Source of the DNA: Plectranthus barbatus
Lineage: Eukaryota > Streptophyta > Magnoliopsida > Lamiales > Lamiaceae
Direction: 5' to 3'
DNA: 64,000 nt
Assembly (NCBI GenBank): GCA_026898455.1
Contig: JAPKLW010000251.1
Span: forward strand, 320,614-384,613
The position numbers were made by a program, and so were the translations under genes. Below, piece after piece: positions 62,643-64,000 of the stretch; the first letter of the stretch is position 1; every line of letters begins with the position of its first letter. Under the pieces are notes generated by a model that worked only from the letters and a program-made list of their open reading frames with translations, did not search any database and was not told the DNA's origin.

Positions 62643-64000
62643 ATGCCTCCGAGATGCCAAGCGATTGAGCCTCCCCCACCTACTCTGGAATCTTTGGAGA
62701 TTGACTTCGATGAGGAAGAATTTGAGAGAAATTTTGACAGACTGGTTCAAAGGGGAATTGAAGCCACCCGTTACTTCGACACCGATGCTCTGCAACAACT
62801 TGGATTGTATGATGGTGTTTTGGAGCTGTTCAACAACATTGGATGGGGGCCTCTTCTCGCTGTTTCGGCCCTCACTCACAAAAGAATTACATATGACGTG
62901 CTCAACTCGCTCAAAGTCCAAACAACCGATAGGACTACACCGAATGGGGCCAAATTCAGGGCAATGAACGAGGACTAGAATCTCTCAACCAACGATATCA
63001 ACCGTGCATTTGGGGTCCCGAATCTGGGCGATTATTTGCGGACTCGAGGATTCAATGCTTCAGTCTTTTGGCCTCAGCTCACCATTCCAGAGGACAGCGC
63101 TTGGGTGTCGGGGACATCCAAGGCCACCCAGATCCGCAACTCGGTACTCAGGGTTATTCAGCGTATCTTAGCGCACACACTGTTTGCTCGGAAGGACAAT
63201 GGCTCAGTAACGGAATTCGAGCTCCTGGTTATGTATTCCAGCAGTCTCGGCGCGTCGCATCTGCCGAACGGGGAGTCATTTGCATAGGGGGTCTCTGGAC
63301 CCACATCATACACTCTCTAGGGATAAGCATTGTCCGGATACCAGCCGAGCCTCAGGCACTCATTAATTTGGAACGGTTGGCCGACCTCCGACTCATCACC
63401 ACGAGCCACCCTCCCTTCTATTTACGACAGCAGAATAAGATGCATTTTCCTCTGCCAAATCCCGAGTTGACTAATGTATGGATTCAGCTTTACCGCACCA
63501 ACTAGCGCTTGGACACACTGGCCAACACTCAGGCCATCCAGGCTGCAGAGGCCGAGAATGGACCTCACCGACCGGATGGAGAAGACATAGAGCAGAGAGG
63601 CGATCGACTGCAGGGGGCGAGTGAGGACAGAGCTCCGGCCAGCCCCTTCTCTTGGAGCAACCACCCCCGACTCACACTCAGGCTGGGTCTTCGAGTCGAC
63701 CTGTGGGGGAGTCCTCAACCTTCTTTGAGCGTCGCGCACACCGTGTGGCATTCGAGGGCCGATTGAGCCACCTGGAGCAACAATGGGGAGACTGGAACGC
63801 TCAGCTCCAGGCGTTAGCTGCAGCTTTGACTACTTAAGCTACCGAGCGCCGTTCTTTTGAGGAAGAGCAGCGGAATGAGTGGACTGCCCGAATATCCTTT
63901 GAGAATCAGTAGCGGGAGCAGTGGGCGGCACAACAACGTCATTTTGATCAGGAGCGGGAGCAGTGGCGACGCCATCACGAAGCCAAAGATCAGATGCATC
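62643..64000 (+). pseudogene. ATHILA ORF-1-like 3' gene of element F, runs off the window
   Basis: The ATG at 62643 begins PPRCQAIEPPPPTLES. The domain shows FERNFDRLVQRGIEATRYFD, VLELFNNIGWGPLL, ITYDVLNSL, DINRAFGVPNLGDYL and FARKDNGSVTEFELLVMY. That is the pattern of the Athila 3' ORF (ATHILA ORF-1 family), by memory of motifs. A TAG lies at 62976, with a frameshift near 63230-63290 and stops at 63503 and 63764. The C-terminal part (63750 on, another frame) is Gln/Glu/Arg-rich (HLEQQWGDWNAQLQAL, REQWAAQQRHFDQEREQW), probably a coiled coil. Role unknown; this is the env-like position of Athila elements. Confidence 0.7.

Larger units (their letters stand above)
45119..64000 (+). mobile_element. 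Element F: Athila-like Gypsy retrotransposon, 3' end outside window
   Basis: The 5' LTR (45119-45243 plus 51361-52791, split by D) starts TGATAAACACTCG and ends ACGCTATCA. Then come a tRNA-Asp primer site, gag, protease, RT, RNase H (split from integrase by H), integrase, a hairpin word, a repeat array and an ATHILA ORF-1-like 3' gene. All genes carry stops or frameshifts. The 5-mer CAATG precedes it; the 3' LTR is not in the window. Confidence 0.88.

Noticed and set aside
1..64000. Possible host protein-coding gene
   Set aside because: Every frame of size either has a retrotransposon motif, lies inside an element between its LTRs, or is a shadow of one; 31215-31737 and 40084-40937 are the only unassigned stretches.

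Overview
This window is plant nuclear DNA, probably from a dicot, and consists almost entirely of nested LTR retrotransposons. I recognise no host gene, tRNA, rRNA or CRISPR array. The plant assignment rests on plant-type Ty1/Copia and Athila-like Ty3/Gypsy proteins, primer sites matching tRNA-iMet and tRNA-Asp, and TATA/telo-box/Site II promoter words inside the LTRs. The density and depth of nesting suggest heterochromatin. Species is not determinable from what I can see.

Layout. Element A (1-31214, + strand) is a SIRE-like Copia whose 5' end lies left of the window. Its gag is split by element B (310-14089, - strand), a related SIRE-like Copia whose reverse transcriptase is in turn split by a solo Gypsy LTR (8576-10004, TSD TTCTT). 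A's protease is split by element C (15273-20765, - strand), a different Copia that has lost gag and protease. A's 3' LTR ends at 31214. After a short unassigned stretch comes E (31738-40083, - strand, TSD ATCTT), a Gypsy with gag and protease but no RT or integrase; its 3' LTR contains another solo LTR of the same family (32456-33901, TSD TGCAT). Next is the 3' half of Copia G (40938-44496, - strand), cut by a C-type LTR (from 44497). That LTR is cut by Athila-like Gypsy F (45119 to beyond 64000, + strand). F's 5' LTR holds D (45244-51355, - strand, TSD GGTTG), the complete relative of the two solo LTRs. F's pol holds H (57235-60084, + strand, TSD AGAGC), an internally deleted relative of G.

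The most notable content is in A and B. Downstream of RNase H both carry extra genes in a divergent arrangement: a sense gene (N-terminal domain, acidic linker, C-terminal coiled coil) and one or two antisense genes. The antisense proteins look like paralogues of the N-terminal part of the sense protein, and each antisense gene has a TATA or TATA-like box about 80-105 bp before its ATG. The gap between the divergent starts is about 0.8 kb in both elements. This looks like a retrotransposon-borne accessory gene pair with its own promoters.

A second notable feature is in F. The 85-90 bp hairpin repeats that lie just upstream of the TATA box in its LTR recur between pol and the 3' ORF (ATHILA ORF-1-like), followed by a pyrimidine-rich leader and a possible intron. 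This suggests an internal promoter for that ORF. Three Gypsy families (D, E, F) each carry a different GC-rich, palindrome-rich array in U3, and D, E and F share a hairpin word after the end of pol. Nearly all coding regions carry stops, frameshifts or deletions. A run of Ns beside a near-identical 230-236 bp duplication at 25391-25856 looks like an assembly artefact.
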